From the NCBI RefSeq assembly GCF_018613195.1, contig NZ_JAGGQQ010000006.1, positions 53,049-117,048 on the forward strand: 64,000 nt of DNA. The letters are read 5' to 3'. Of the stretch, positions 44,462-51,418 are shown one piece after another; position 1 is the stretch's first letter, and every line of letters starts with the position of its first letter. Made by a program: the position numbers and the translations under genes. The notes beneath the pieces are model-generated. The model was not told the origin of the DNA. It worked only from the letters and a program-made list of their open reading frames with translations, and searched no databases. The stretch comes from Bacillus sp. ISL-45. Lineage in GTDB: Bacteria > Bacillota > Bacilli > Bacillales > Cytobacillaceae.

Positions 44462-44599
44462 TTAAGCAGCACCGTTTTCGGCAGCAATTACTTCGCCGAT
44501 GCAAGTGTAAAGGACATCAGCAAGTGCGTCTTGGTTCAACAGAATTGCAACGACCAAAGCAAGTGCCAGCAAAAGAACAACAATCGCAGTGATTAACAT
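44462..44599 (-). CDS. 45-residue membrane peptide
   Basis: A short gene with a very strong ribosome binding site GGAGGTGAAGAG before ATG 44599. The peptide starts MLITAIVVLLLALALVVAIL (a single membrane helix), then NQDALADVLYTCIGEVIAAE and ends NGAA. One cysteine. I do not recognise the family. The helix is too hydrophobic and the start signal too good for chance. A weak inverted repeat (TCTCCC...GGGAGA) lies after the stop at 44393-44425. It could be a small membrane regulator or spore component. Confidence 0.6.
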   Translation of the reverse strand: MLITAIVVLLLALALVVAILLNQDALADVLYTCIGEVIAAENGAA

Positions 44600-44799
44600 C
44601 TCTTCACCTCCTTCCTTTAAGAAGATAGGTAAGATCCGAACCTTACAACAACATCATATGAAAAAATATCGGACGAGCATCAGCTTGTATCATAGATTAA
44701 AAAAGTCGGGCTGCCTATTTTAAAAAATTAGGTTATTATTTGAAAAATTGCACAGTTTCTTATATGGTGGAGTTAGAAAATCGAGGAGGGATCGTATAA

Positions 44800-45270
44800 T
44801 TGTCCGAGCCAATTGCGCTAACGAAGATAACAGTGTTCCAAAAGGATACTCCTAATAAAATCAGGGAGGCTTACATTGATGGTTTTAGTGAGCCTTTGAT
44901 TTTTGGCGTCCATGGTGGTGTGAAGCAATTTTATGGTGTGAATCCAGAGGTAGAATATCCGTCAACGCTAGACCATATTGTTTCTGCAGCAGGCGGCTGA
45001 CTGGTAGGAACCCTGTCTGGCGCGCTGGAGGCGCGTAAAATACCTACTTCACCTGATAAGGTCAAGGCAAACGTCCAAGGAACAATTGAAGCACCGGAAG
45101 GAGTCCTAAAAATCACGAAAATCAGCTGTCACTATGAATTGAAGGTCCCTGCCGGAAAAAAAGAAGCTGCCGAAAGAGCATTGAATGTTTTTGAACGAGG
45201 ATGTCCAGTCGCACAAACATTAAAGGGCTGTATCCAGTTCACACATACTTGGCAAATAGAAGAATATTAG
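44800..45270 (+). CDS. OsmC-like selenoprotein (in-frame UGA at 44998-45000)
   Basis: TTG 44800 follows GAGGAGGG. The frame runs 66 residues to TGA 44998-45000 and stays open for 89 further codons to TAG 45268. With Sec67 the protein has 156 residues, the size of OsmC/Ohr family proteins. The Sec lies in IVSAAGG-U-LVGTLSGALEAR, exactly where OsmC has its peroxidatic cysteine (AGGC-TGTL). The second redox cysteine is kept in RGCPVAQTLKGCIQF. The protein should reduce organic or fatty-acid hydroperoxides. A SECIS-like hairpin follows, and selB lies 8 kb upstream. Read with TGA as stop it would be a 66-residue fragment. Confidence 0.92.
44998..45040 (+). promoter_or_regulatory. Bacterial SECIS element of the OsmC-like selenoprotein
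   Basis: After the UGA, CGCGC (45021-45025) and GCGCG (45031-45035) pair over the loop UGGAG. The loop begins 28 nt after the U of UGA and has G as its second base, in agreement with the bacterial SECIS rules and almost identical in spacing to the other selenoprotein gene. Confidence 0.82.
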
Positions 45271-45273
45271 TAT

Positions 45274-45310
45274 AATGAGTCCTTATCTAATTAGATGAGG
45301 GCTCATTTTT
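45274..45310 (+). terminator. Rho-independent terminator after the OsmC-like gene
   Basis: ATGAGTCCTTATCTAA and TTAGATGAGGGCTCAT form a long imperfect hairpin, followed by TTTTT. Confidence 0.8.
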
Positions 45311-45350
45311 ACTTTATAAACAGGGGGATTTTAAGATCATTTTAATGATA

Positions 45351-45533
45351 GGCTGTTTTCGTAAAGATTGTTGTTAAAATCCTAAAGCCGATTTTAACTT
45401 AATGTAAAGCCGTTTTGCAGGTCGGTATTAAGTATGGATGCTCTTTTCTAACAATAGATTCAACTTTGCGGAGTAAAACAGGTCATTCAATCCTATTTTG
45501 TAGTCAATCGCAACAATGTTTGAGAAAAGAGCC
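45351..45533 (+). mobile_element. MITE copy 1 (183 bp) with 8-bp target duplication
   Basis: The left end GGCTGTTTTCGTAAAGATTG and the right end (reverse complement GGCTCTTTTCTCAAACATTG) are about 23-bp imperfect terminal inverted repeats with 19 matches. TAATGATA stands directly before (45343-45350) and directly after (45534-45541): a perfect 8-bp target duplication. It has no coding capacity. The ends and duplication length are compatible with mobilisation by an ISL3-family transposase (inference). Confidence 0.9.
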
Positions 45534-45591
45534 TAATGATAAAAAGGATTTTCGGTTAAATGCACGAATTCTTAGTCATAGCTTTTAAAAA

Positions 45592-45775
45592 AGGCTGTTT
45601 TCGTAAAGATTGTTGTTAAAATCCTAAAGCCGATTTTAACGTATTATAAGGCCATTTTGCAGGTCGGTATTAAGTTGGCATGCTCTTTTCTTACAAAGGA
45701 GTCAATTTTGCGAAGAAAAATGGGTCATTTAATTTTATTTTGTAGTCAAAAGCAACAAAGTTTGAGAAAAGAGCC
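45592..45775 (+). mobile_element. MITE copy 2 (184 bp) with 8-bp target duplication
   Basis: It has the same ends and orientation as copy 1 and differs at scattered positions. TTAAAAAA precedes (45584-45591) and follows (45776-45783). Only 58 bp separate it from copy 1. It ends about 20 bp before the GNAT gene. Confidence 0.88.
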
Positions 45776-45795
45776 TTAAAAAAAGGGGAATCCAT

Positions 45796-46272
45796 GTGAT
45801 TGATTTAGTGCGTGTTAAAGAAGAGGATGAAGCAACTCTTCAAAATTTAGTTCAATTTTATATTTACGAATTTACCGTCTTTCAGGATATCAAGCTTGAA
45901 GTGAATGGCAGCTTTGCTCCATTTGATTTACAACCATATTGGACTGAAGCTGATTTACATGCCTTTTTTATCATGCATGATGGGGAACTGGCGGGTTTTG
46001 CAATGGTCGAAAGTGGAGTTCCCAATGTCATCCTTGAATTTTTTATCATGAGGAAATTCTACCGGAAAGGATTTGGGACGGATGCGGCCGTCAAGCTGTT
46101 TGACTTATTCCCTGGGAACTGGAGTATTACCCAGGTTCAGAAAAATGAGCCGGCCAGAAACTTCTGGCGCAAAGTGATTGGCGATTATAACGGCGGCAAC
46201 TATATTGAAAAGTACGATGAACACAAACGTTCGATTCAAGAATTTGATTCGCTTTTGACAGTGAAAAATTGA
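45796..46272 (+). CDS. GNAT family N-acetyltransferase
   Basis: A 158-residue acetyltransferase. FIMRKFYRKGFGTDAAVKLF contains the CoA-binding R/Q-x-x-G-x-G/A loop (near residues 91-103), and TQVQKNEPARNFWRKVIGDY is the C-terminal GNAT block. The start is GTG 45796 behind AAAAGGGG. It acts on an unknown amine. MITE copy 2 was inserted just upstream and may have changed its promoter. Confidence 0.87.
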   Translation: MIDLVRVKEEDEATLQNLVQFYIYEFTVFQDIKLEVNGSFAPFDLQPYWTEADLHAFFIMHDGELAGFAMVESGVPNVILEFFIMRKFYRKGFGTDAAVKLFDLFPGNWSITQVQKNEPARNFWRKVIGDYNGGNYIEKYDEHKRSIQEFDSLLTVKN

Positions 46273-46302
46273 TTGCAAAATGTCTTCTTGATTGTTTATA
46301 AT
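46273..46302 (+). promoter_or_regulatory. Promoter of the argS T-box transcript
   Basis: TTGCAA at 46273-46278 and TATAAT at 46297-46302 are spaced by 18 bases; the transcript would start near 46309, just before the T-box leader. Confidence 0.55.
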
Positions 46303-46309
46303 GGTAAAA

Positions 46310-46547
46310 ATATCAAATCGATGAAAAAGAGAGTAATTATTCTATATTTGCTATAGCGAGCCAGGGACGGTGGAAGCCTGGTGCATATGAATGATGAAGC
46401 GCACTTTTGAGATGCTTGCCTCAAATCGAGTAGGGCCGGCCGGGATTTACCCGTTATCAATGAAAGCAGGTTCCTTATGCTGGAACAATTTGAGTGGTAC
46501 CGCGGGATTTACTCTCGTCTCTTATATAGAGGCGGGAGTTTTTGTAT
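46310..46547 (+). promoter_or_regulatory. T-box riboswitch controlling argS
   Basis: The leader contains GAGAGTAATTATT, the stem I blocks AGCGAGCCAGGGACGGTGG and AAGCCTGG, and the T-box sequence TGGTACCGCGGGA at 46495-46507, which pairs with the free acceptor end of uncharged tRNA. The intrinsic terminator ACTCTCGTCTC...GAGGCGGGAGTTTTT is at 46509-46546. A CGC triplet at 46400-46402 (GAAGCGCA) is the likely specifier codon for arginine. Low charged tRNA-Arg would allow read-through into argS. Confidence 0.92.
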
Positions 46548-46565
46548 TTATAAGGGGGTTTTTTA

Positions 46566-48263
46566 ATGGAATATGTAAAACTTTACTCAGAATTGCTTGC
46601 CGCTGTGTTGGAGGAAGTTCATACTTCTTATGAGATAGAGCGGTTAATTGAGAAACCAAAATTTTTGCAGCAGGGAGACTTAGCTTTTCCATGTTTCCAA
46701 TTGGCGAAAACGACGAGAAAGCCACCACCTGAAATTGCCAAAGATTTATGTTCCCGCTTGCAAAGCGGGGTCAAAGGACCATTCGATCGTTTTGAAGCAG
46801 TTGGCGGCTATATAAATGCGTTCTTAAATAAGGGGCAAGTCGCCAAAGAACTATTAAATGAAATACGGCAAAAGAAGAATCATTATGGTGATCTCGACAT
46901 TGGTGAAAGTCAGACTGTAACAATTGACCTTTCCTCGCCAAATATCGCTAAACCATTTTCCATGGGTCATCTGCGGTCAACCGTTATTGGAAATTCGCTT
47001 TCGCTTATTTATGAAAAATGTGGATACAGAACAGTCAAAATCAACCATTTAGGGGACTGGGGTACTCAGTTCGGCAAACTTATCACGGCATATAAGCTGT
47101 GGGGCACAGAGGAAGAAGTAAAGAAGAACCCGATACAGGAGCTGCTTGAGCTTTATATAAGATTTCATGAGACCGCAGAAAGTCAGCCGGAGCTTGAACA
47201 AGAAGGCCGCGACTGGTTCAGACGCCTGGAGAATGGGGATGCTGATGCTCTTGAGCTTTGGAAATGGTTCAAGGATGAATCACTGAAGGAGTTTAAGAAG
47301 ATATACGATCTTATGGGGATTGAGTTTGATTCATATGCAGGGGAAGCCTTCTATAATGATAAGATGGAACCAATCGTGGAAATACTGCAAGAAAAGGGAC
47401 TGCTTGATGAATCCGATGGGGCACAAGTAGTCAAATTGGATGACATAGAACTTCCACCTTGTCTTATAAAAAAATCTGATGGCGCCACCTTGTATGCTAC
47501 AAGAGATTTAGCCGCGGCCATGTACAGATTCAAAGAGTATTCTTTTGTTAAATCATTATATGTGGTTGGCAATGAGCAAAGCCTTCACTTTAAACAGATA
47601 AAAGCAGTGCTTGCAAAAATGGATTTCCAGTGGGCGGACGGTATTACTCATGTTCCATTTGGCATGATGTTAAAGGACGGGAAAAAAATGTCCACAAGAA
47701 AAGGCAAGGTCGTTTTGCTTGAAGATGTTCTCACTGATTCAATTCAGCTGGCAGAAAAAAATATTGAGGAAAAAAACCCCTCTTTGGACAATAAAATAGA
47801 TATTGCCAAAATGAATGGTACCGGTGCCGTTGTATTTCATGACCTTAAGAATTTTCGGATGAATGATATTGAGTTTTCCCTTGAAGAGATGCTAAAAGTC
47901 GAGGGCGAAACAGGACCTTATGTTCAATATACAAATACCCGGGCACAATCATTGTTGAAAAAGGGGGCACTTGAAGATACGAATGGGGACGAAGAGCTGG
48001 CTGCTGTTGCTGAATGGCCAGTGATCACTGAGCTGCAAATGTTCCCGGATACAATCAAGAGAGCGCTTGAAAGAAATGATCCCTCCCTAATTGCTAAATA
48101 TGTTCTTAATCTGTCCCAGGCGTTTAATAAATACTATGGAGAAGTGCGGATCCTTGGAGATGATCCGGAAAAGAATGCGCGGCTCCATTTGGTCCATGCT
48201 GTCAGCATTGTCCTCGAGGAAGGCCTTAGAATATTGGGGATCAAAGCTCCGAAAGAAATGTAA
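46566..48263 (+). CDS. argS: Arginyl-tRNA synthetase
   Basis: A 565-residue class Ia synthetase. The N-terminal add-1 domain covers residues 1-120, then NIAKPFSMGHLRSTVIGNSL (HIGH-equivalent), the catalytic Rossmann fold with YATRDLAAAMYRF, and DGKKMSTRKGKVV (KMSK-equivalent near residue 375). The C-terminal helical domain recognises the anticodon and ends in KAPKEM. It ligates arginine to its tRNA. The coding region follows a T-box with a CGC specifier; AAGGGGG precedes the ATG. Confidence 0.97.
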   Translation: MEYVKLYSELLAAVLEEVHTSYEIERLIEKPKFLQQGDLAFPCFQLAKTTRKPPPEIAKDLCSRLQSGVKGPFDRFEAVGGYINAFLNKGQVAKELLNEIRQKKNHYGDLDIGESQTVTIDLSSPNIAKPFSMGHLRSTVIGNSLSLIYEKCGYRTVKINHLGDWGTQFGKLITAYKLWGTEEEVKKNPIQELLELYIRFHETAESQPELEQEGRDWFRRLENGDADALELWKWFKDESLKEFKKIYDLMGIEFDSYAGEAFYNDKMEPIVEILQEKGLLDESDGAQVVKLDDIELPPCLIKKSDGATLYATRDLAAAMYRFKEYSFVKSLYVVGNEQSLHFKQIKAVLAKMDFQWADGITHVPFGMMLKDGKKMSTRKGKVVLLEDVLTDSIQLAEKNIEEKNPSLDNKIDIAKMNGTGAVVFHDLKNFRMNDIEFSLEEMLKVEGETGPYVQYTNTRAQSLLKKGALEDTNGDEELAAVAEWPVITELQMFPDTIKRALERNDPSLIAKYVLNLSQAFNKYYGEVRILGDDPEKNARLHLVHAVSIVLEEGLRILGIKAPKEM

Positions 48264-48264
48264 A

Positions 48265-48296
48265 AAGAGTCCCGGGTCAATGCCTGGGACTCAATT
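48265..48296. terminator. Terminator between argS and the HesB-like gene
   Basis: GAGTCCCGGG/CCTGGGACTC is a 10-bp stem with a 6-base loop. The minus strand has TTTTT after it, so it ends the HesB-like gene; for argS it lacks a T run. Confidence 0.8.
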
Positions 48297-48300
48297 GGGA

Positions 48301-48597
48301 TTAATTTTGTTCTATATAATTGGCGAATATTTCACCAGCGGTGTCGCTGTATTTAAGTTCAACATCTGTCTCATCAAAAAACCAAGTATCATTCGCTTCT
48401 ACATAAAAGGTAATTCCGTCAATCTCCTGCTGTTCGGCGGCAATGGCAGGTGCTTCAAGCGAGAAGGCCAGGCTATAGCCCTTGTTCTTATCGCCAAACC
48501 CGGCATATTGAGGGTAAAGGCGGATGTGAAACGGTTTTGGTGTATCAAATTCATTTTCAAACCATTTGTATGCGTTTTGATCAATCTTGATTGTCAT
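48301..48597 (-). CDS. HesB/YneR-like iron-sulfur assembly family protein without cysteines
   Basis: A 98-residue HesB/IscA-fold protein of the YneR type: PFHIRLYPQYAGFG, NKGYSLAFSLEAP and GITFYVEANDTWFFDE follow the family strands. The three cysteines that bind the cluster in IscA are absent, and no cysteine is present in the entire protein, so classical Fe-S carrier function is unlikely. The ATG at 48597 has AAAGGATGG upstream. Divergent function unknown. Confidence 0.83.
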   Translation of the reverse strand: MTIKIDQNAYKWFENEFDTPKPFHIRLYPQYAGFGDKNKGYSLAFSLEAPAIAAEQQEIDGITFYVEANDTWFFDETDVELKYSDTAGEIFANYIEQN

Positions 48598-48701
48598 CTT
48601 TGCACCATCCTTTCGTTAGTTTTATTGTAAAACCTGAAAGGTACTGACTGCCGTGCTTTATGTCACAGTTTTGGCGATGTCATGAAAGTGTCAAAATATA
48701 A

Positions 48702-48886
48702 GGCTGTTTTCGTAAAGATTGTTGTTAAAAAATCCTAAAGCCGATTTTAACGTAATAGTAGGCCATTTTGTTGGTCGGTATTAAGTTTGCATGCTCTTTT
48801 CTCACAAAAGAGTCAACTTTACGAAGAAAAATAGGTCATTCAATCCTATTTTGTAGTCAATAGCAACAAAGTTTGAGAAAAGAGCC
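48702..48886 (+). mobile_element. MITE copy 3 (185 bp) with 8-bp target duplication
   Basis: It has the same ends and orientation as copies 1 and 2. AAATATAA precedes (48694-48701) and follows (48887-48894). It lies between the divergent side of the HesB-like gene and the end of the radical SAM gene. Confidence 0.9.
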
Positions 48887-48925
48887 AAATATAAAGACCA
48901 GCTCCGGCAAAAGGAGCTGATGATG

Positions 48926-50083
48926 TTAAACTGTTGTTTCCTTTTTACGAATTGCTTCCGGAATATAGACACAGAATTGTTCGCTGTCCATATAGTCTCC
49001 GGTCACTGCGTATGTTCTTGAGCGTGAACCCCCGCAGACAAAGCGGAATTCGCATACACCGCATTTGCCTTTATATTTGTCAGGGCTTCGCAAGTCCTTG
49101 AAAATAGGGGAGTTTCGATATATATCAGCCAAAGGCTTTTCGCGGACATTCCCGCCGACAAGCGGCAGCAGTCCTGAAGGCATGACCTCACCAGTATGGG
49201 AAATAAATAAAAATCCATTTCCGTCATTTACTCCTTTAGGTGCTCGCTTCAAGCCATCAGTCATAGAGGCCATATCTTTAGTCAAGGTATCCTCATACCG
49301 GATCCCATCTTCTTTATTAACCCTGTTTTCCCGAGCCTTTTGTTGAAATACTACACGTCTGTAATGCTGAGCTGCAGTAGTTTTAATTTCGTATGGTGCG
49401 GTTTTGCTTAGTTCATAAAGCCACCGGAACACCTTTTCATGTTCAGCTGGAGTCAGGCAGGCGTCCAACTGCCCGCGGCCTGTAGGTACCAGTAAAAAAA
49501 TGTACCACATCACGACCTTGAGTTCTTTCATTAACTCCGCCATTTGTTCAAGATGGTTGTAATTGTAGCGGGAAATAACTGTATTAAGCTGTAAAGGCAT
49601 GTTTAAATCATTCAAGTATTTTACCTTTTCAATTGTAAGGTCAAACGATCCAGGAGTGCCGCGAAAATGGTCATGGATTTCAGGGGTAGGACCATCAATG
49701 CTGAAAGCCCATCTAGAAAGTCCGACCTCCTTGGCTCTTTGCATTTTTTCTTTAGTCACATTATCTGTGGCGCTTGGTGTCATGGAAACCCGCATTCCTT
49801 TTTTTATTGCATAGTCCGCGAGATCAAAGAGATCCTCACGCATCATACAGTCTCCACCAGTAAATACGAGCATGGGATTTCCTAAGTCAAAAATTTGGTC
49901 AATCAGGTTTATACCTTCTTCAGGTGTCAATTCCCTTGGGTCAGGCTTATTCTGTGCATCTGCCCTGCAATGCAGACATTTAAGCTGGCAGGCCCTAGTC
50001 ACTTCCCAGATAACGATGTAAGGATTTACATCAAAATCAACCACAGCAGGATGTCCAGAAAATCGAACTTCATGCATATTCAT
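48926..50083 (-). CDS. Radical SAM/SPASM protein, AhbD/NirJ-like family
   Basis: A 385-residue radical SAM enzyme. ACQLKCLHCRADA carries the CxxxCxxC cluster motif near residues 30-41, GGDCMMREDL is the GGE-like SAM block, and the C-terminal GKCGVCEFRFVCGGSRSRTY plus FCVYIPE forms a SPASM-like cysteine set as in NirJ and AhbD haem-modifying proteins. It resembles the bacillar family I know as TIGR04053. No haem-biosynthesis partner or peptide substrate is adjacent. Start choice is unsure: ATG 50083, with a TTG two codons upstream, and only a weak GGTG. Its reaction is unknown. Confidence 0.85.
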   Translation of the reverse strand: MNMHEVRFSGHPAVVDFDVNPYIVIWEVTRACQLKCLHCRADAQNKPDPRELTPEEGINLIDQIFDLGNPMLVFTGGDCMMREDLFDLADYAIKKGMRVSMTPSATDNVTKEKMQRAKEVGLSRWAFSIDGPTPEIHDHFRGTPGSFDLTIEKVKYLNDLNMPLQLNTVISRYNYNHLEQMAELMKELKVVMWYIFLLVPTGRGQLDACLTPAEHEKVFRWLYELSKTAPYEIKTTAAQHYRRVVFQQKARENRVNKEDGIRYEDTLTKDMASMTDGLKRAPKGVNDGNGFLFISHTGEVMPSGLLPLVGGNVREKPLADIYRNSPIFKDLRSPDKYKGKCGVCEFRFVCGGSRSRTYAVTGDYMDSEQFCVYIPEAIRKKETTV

Positions 50084-50337
50084 CACCAACTTTTTATCAA
50101 TTATTTATTCATTATAAAATAAGAGATTCTATCCGCATGTAATGAATGTTACATAATATCGAAATTGGTTACGAATTAACGGATAAGAATATATAAGTCT
50201 CCCCCTATGAACCTTAGAACGCCGAAAAGCCAAACACAAAACATTCATTTAAATTAATCGAATAATTTGAAACTTATCCTCAGACCTCAACGTCTATATA
50301 TAGGGAGCAATCAGGATTCGGGAAAAGGGGGATATCA

Positions 50338-50808
50338 GTGAAAAAGTCTGTTCCGTGGATCACCTTGTCTATATTGGTTATTTTCAGCTTATCGAGCTGG
50401 ATCACTTATACCCGTTATAAACCTGTCCCTCCCGAATTAGAAGTTGTTGCAGCCAAACATGCTTTGGAGGTACAGCCTGTAACTTATTCCTTAAGGAAGT
50501 GGGGAAGGACTGCTTCAGCAGATATCAATACTGAACCAGCTGTCCTGGTAAGAGAATCCACTCCACTCATTGTTGATCCAAATGACAACATCGAGCTTTT
50601 ATTTAATCACTCACCTGATTCGGTTAAATGTTATTTATGGGAAATGGACACGGGAAAACTCGCTTATAAAGAACTGACGGCATACCCTTTAAACTTAGAG
50701 GCGTCTAATATAGCTTCTGGGGATTACGCCTTGGAGGTTCGTGCCAAATGGGAAAATGGCTATGTACTGTATAACGCAAGAATTATTGTAAACGGTGATG
50801 AACATTGA
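50338..50808 (+). CDS. Membrane-anchored or secreted protein of unknown function
   Basis: A 156-residue protein. KKSVPWITLSILVIFSLSSW is an N-terminal membrane anchor or uncleaved signal. The remainder is a beta-rich extracytoplasmic domain: AVLVRESTPLIVDPNDNIEL, VKCYLWEMDTGKLAY and GDYALEVRAKWENGYVLY, with the look of an immunoglobulin-like sandwich. No family recognised. The GTG start is behind AAAGGGGGAT. It is a single-gene unit ended by a hairpin at 50811. Confidence 0.7.
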   Translation: MKKSVPWITLSILVIFSLSSWITYTRYKPVPPELEVVAAKHALEVQPVTYSLRKWGRTASADINTEPAVLVRESTPLIVDPNDNIELLFNHSPDSVKCYLWEMDTGKLAYKELTAYPLNLEASNIASGDYALEVRAKWENGYVLYNARIIVNGDEH

Positions 50809-50810
50809 CC

Positions 50811-50848
50811 AGCCATGGGCCTGCAGAAAAGCATACTCATGGCTTTTT
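50811..50848 (+). terminator. Rho-independent terminator
   Basis: AGCCATG/CATGGCT stem around a 20-base loop with TTTT behind. Confidence 0.65.
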
Positions 50849-50937
50849 ACATTATGGATCTTTATGTAGCCTCGAATAATTTATTTCAGCCATGCCATAC
50901 TAAAACAGTACCAATAATTCTGTAGAAAGAAGGGACC

Positions 50938-51144
50938 ATGCTGACAGTTGGAGCGCAAGTAAAACAAACAATTGCTGGTCTTAAAAGTGCTCAGGCAAGT
51001 TTGGAGACTTTTGCACTTGGTACGGATAATCAACAAGCCAAGCAACTTTATCAGACAGCTGCTCAACAAACACAAGCAGTTATTGATAGCATTCAACCTC
51101 GTCTGCAGGAAATTGAAAAAGAAGAACCACAATATAAACAATAA
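50938..51144 (+). CDS. DUF1657 domain protein
   Basis: A 68-residue DUF1657 protein: VKQTIAGLKSAQASLETFAL followed by TAAQQTQAVIDSIQPRLQEI and an EEPQYKQ end. These small helical proteins are found in bacillar sporulation operons, often with spoVA and DUF421 genes, and were linked to spore germination or heat resistance. The ATG follows AAAGAAGGGACC closely. It is first of a three-gene unit (two DUF1657, one DUF421). Confidence 0.85.
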   Translation: MLTVGAQVKQTIAGLKSAQASLETFALGTDNQQAKQLYQTAAQQTQAVIDSIQPRLQEIEKEEPQYKQ

Positions 51145-51203
51145 AATGCAGGGAGGGGGGCAGGTTGAACCAGCCCTTTTCCTTTTTATAGAGGTGATGA
51201 AAA

Positions 51204-51407
51204 TTGACAGTAGCATCCGACATTAATCAACTCCTTTCTACAATTAAAGGAATTGAAGCACAGTTATCATCAATGGCGTTGAATACCAATATTCCTGAAG
51301 CGAGCAAAGTCTTTCATGAAACAATGTTGGTCATCGGGGAGATTAAAACCGACCTGCAAGACAGGAAGACACAGATTGAAATAGAAGAGCCCCAATATAA
51401 AAGCTAG
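51204..51407 (+). CDS. DUF1657 domain protein
   Basis: A 67-residue DUF1657 protein with ASDINQLLSTIKGIEAQLSS and MLVIGEIKTDLQDRKTQIEI ending EEPQYKS, nearly the same tail as the preceding gene. The start is TTG 51204 behind GAGGTGATG. It is a paralogue of its upstream neighbour with roughly one third identity by eye and belongs to the same operon; 11 bp to the next gene. Confidence 0.85.
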   Translation: MTVASDINQLLSTIKGIEAQLSSMALNTNIPEASKVFHETMLVIGEIKTDLQDRKTQIEIEEPQYKS

Positions 51408-51418
51408 AAGGTGAGACA

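Noticed and set aside
45271..45795. CRISPR-like array because of repeated sequence
   Set aside because: The repeats are 183 bp long, only two in this stretch, with terminal inverted repeats and target duplications: a MITE, not a CRISPR.
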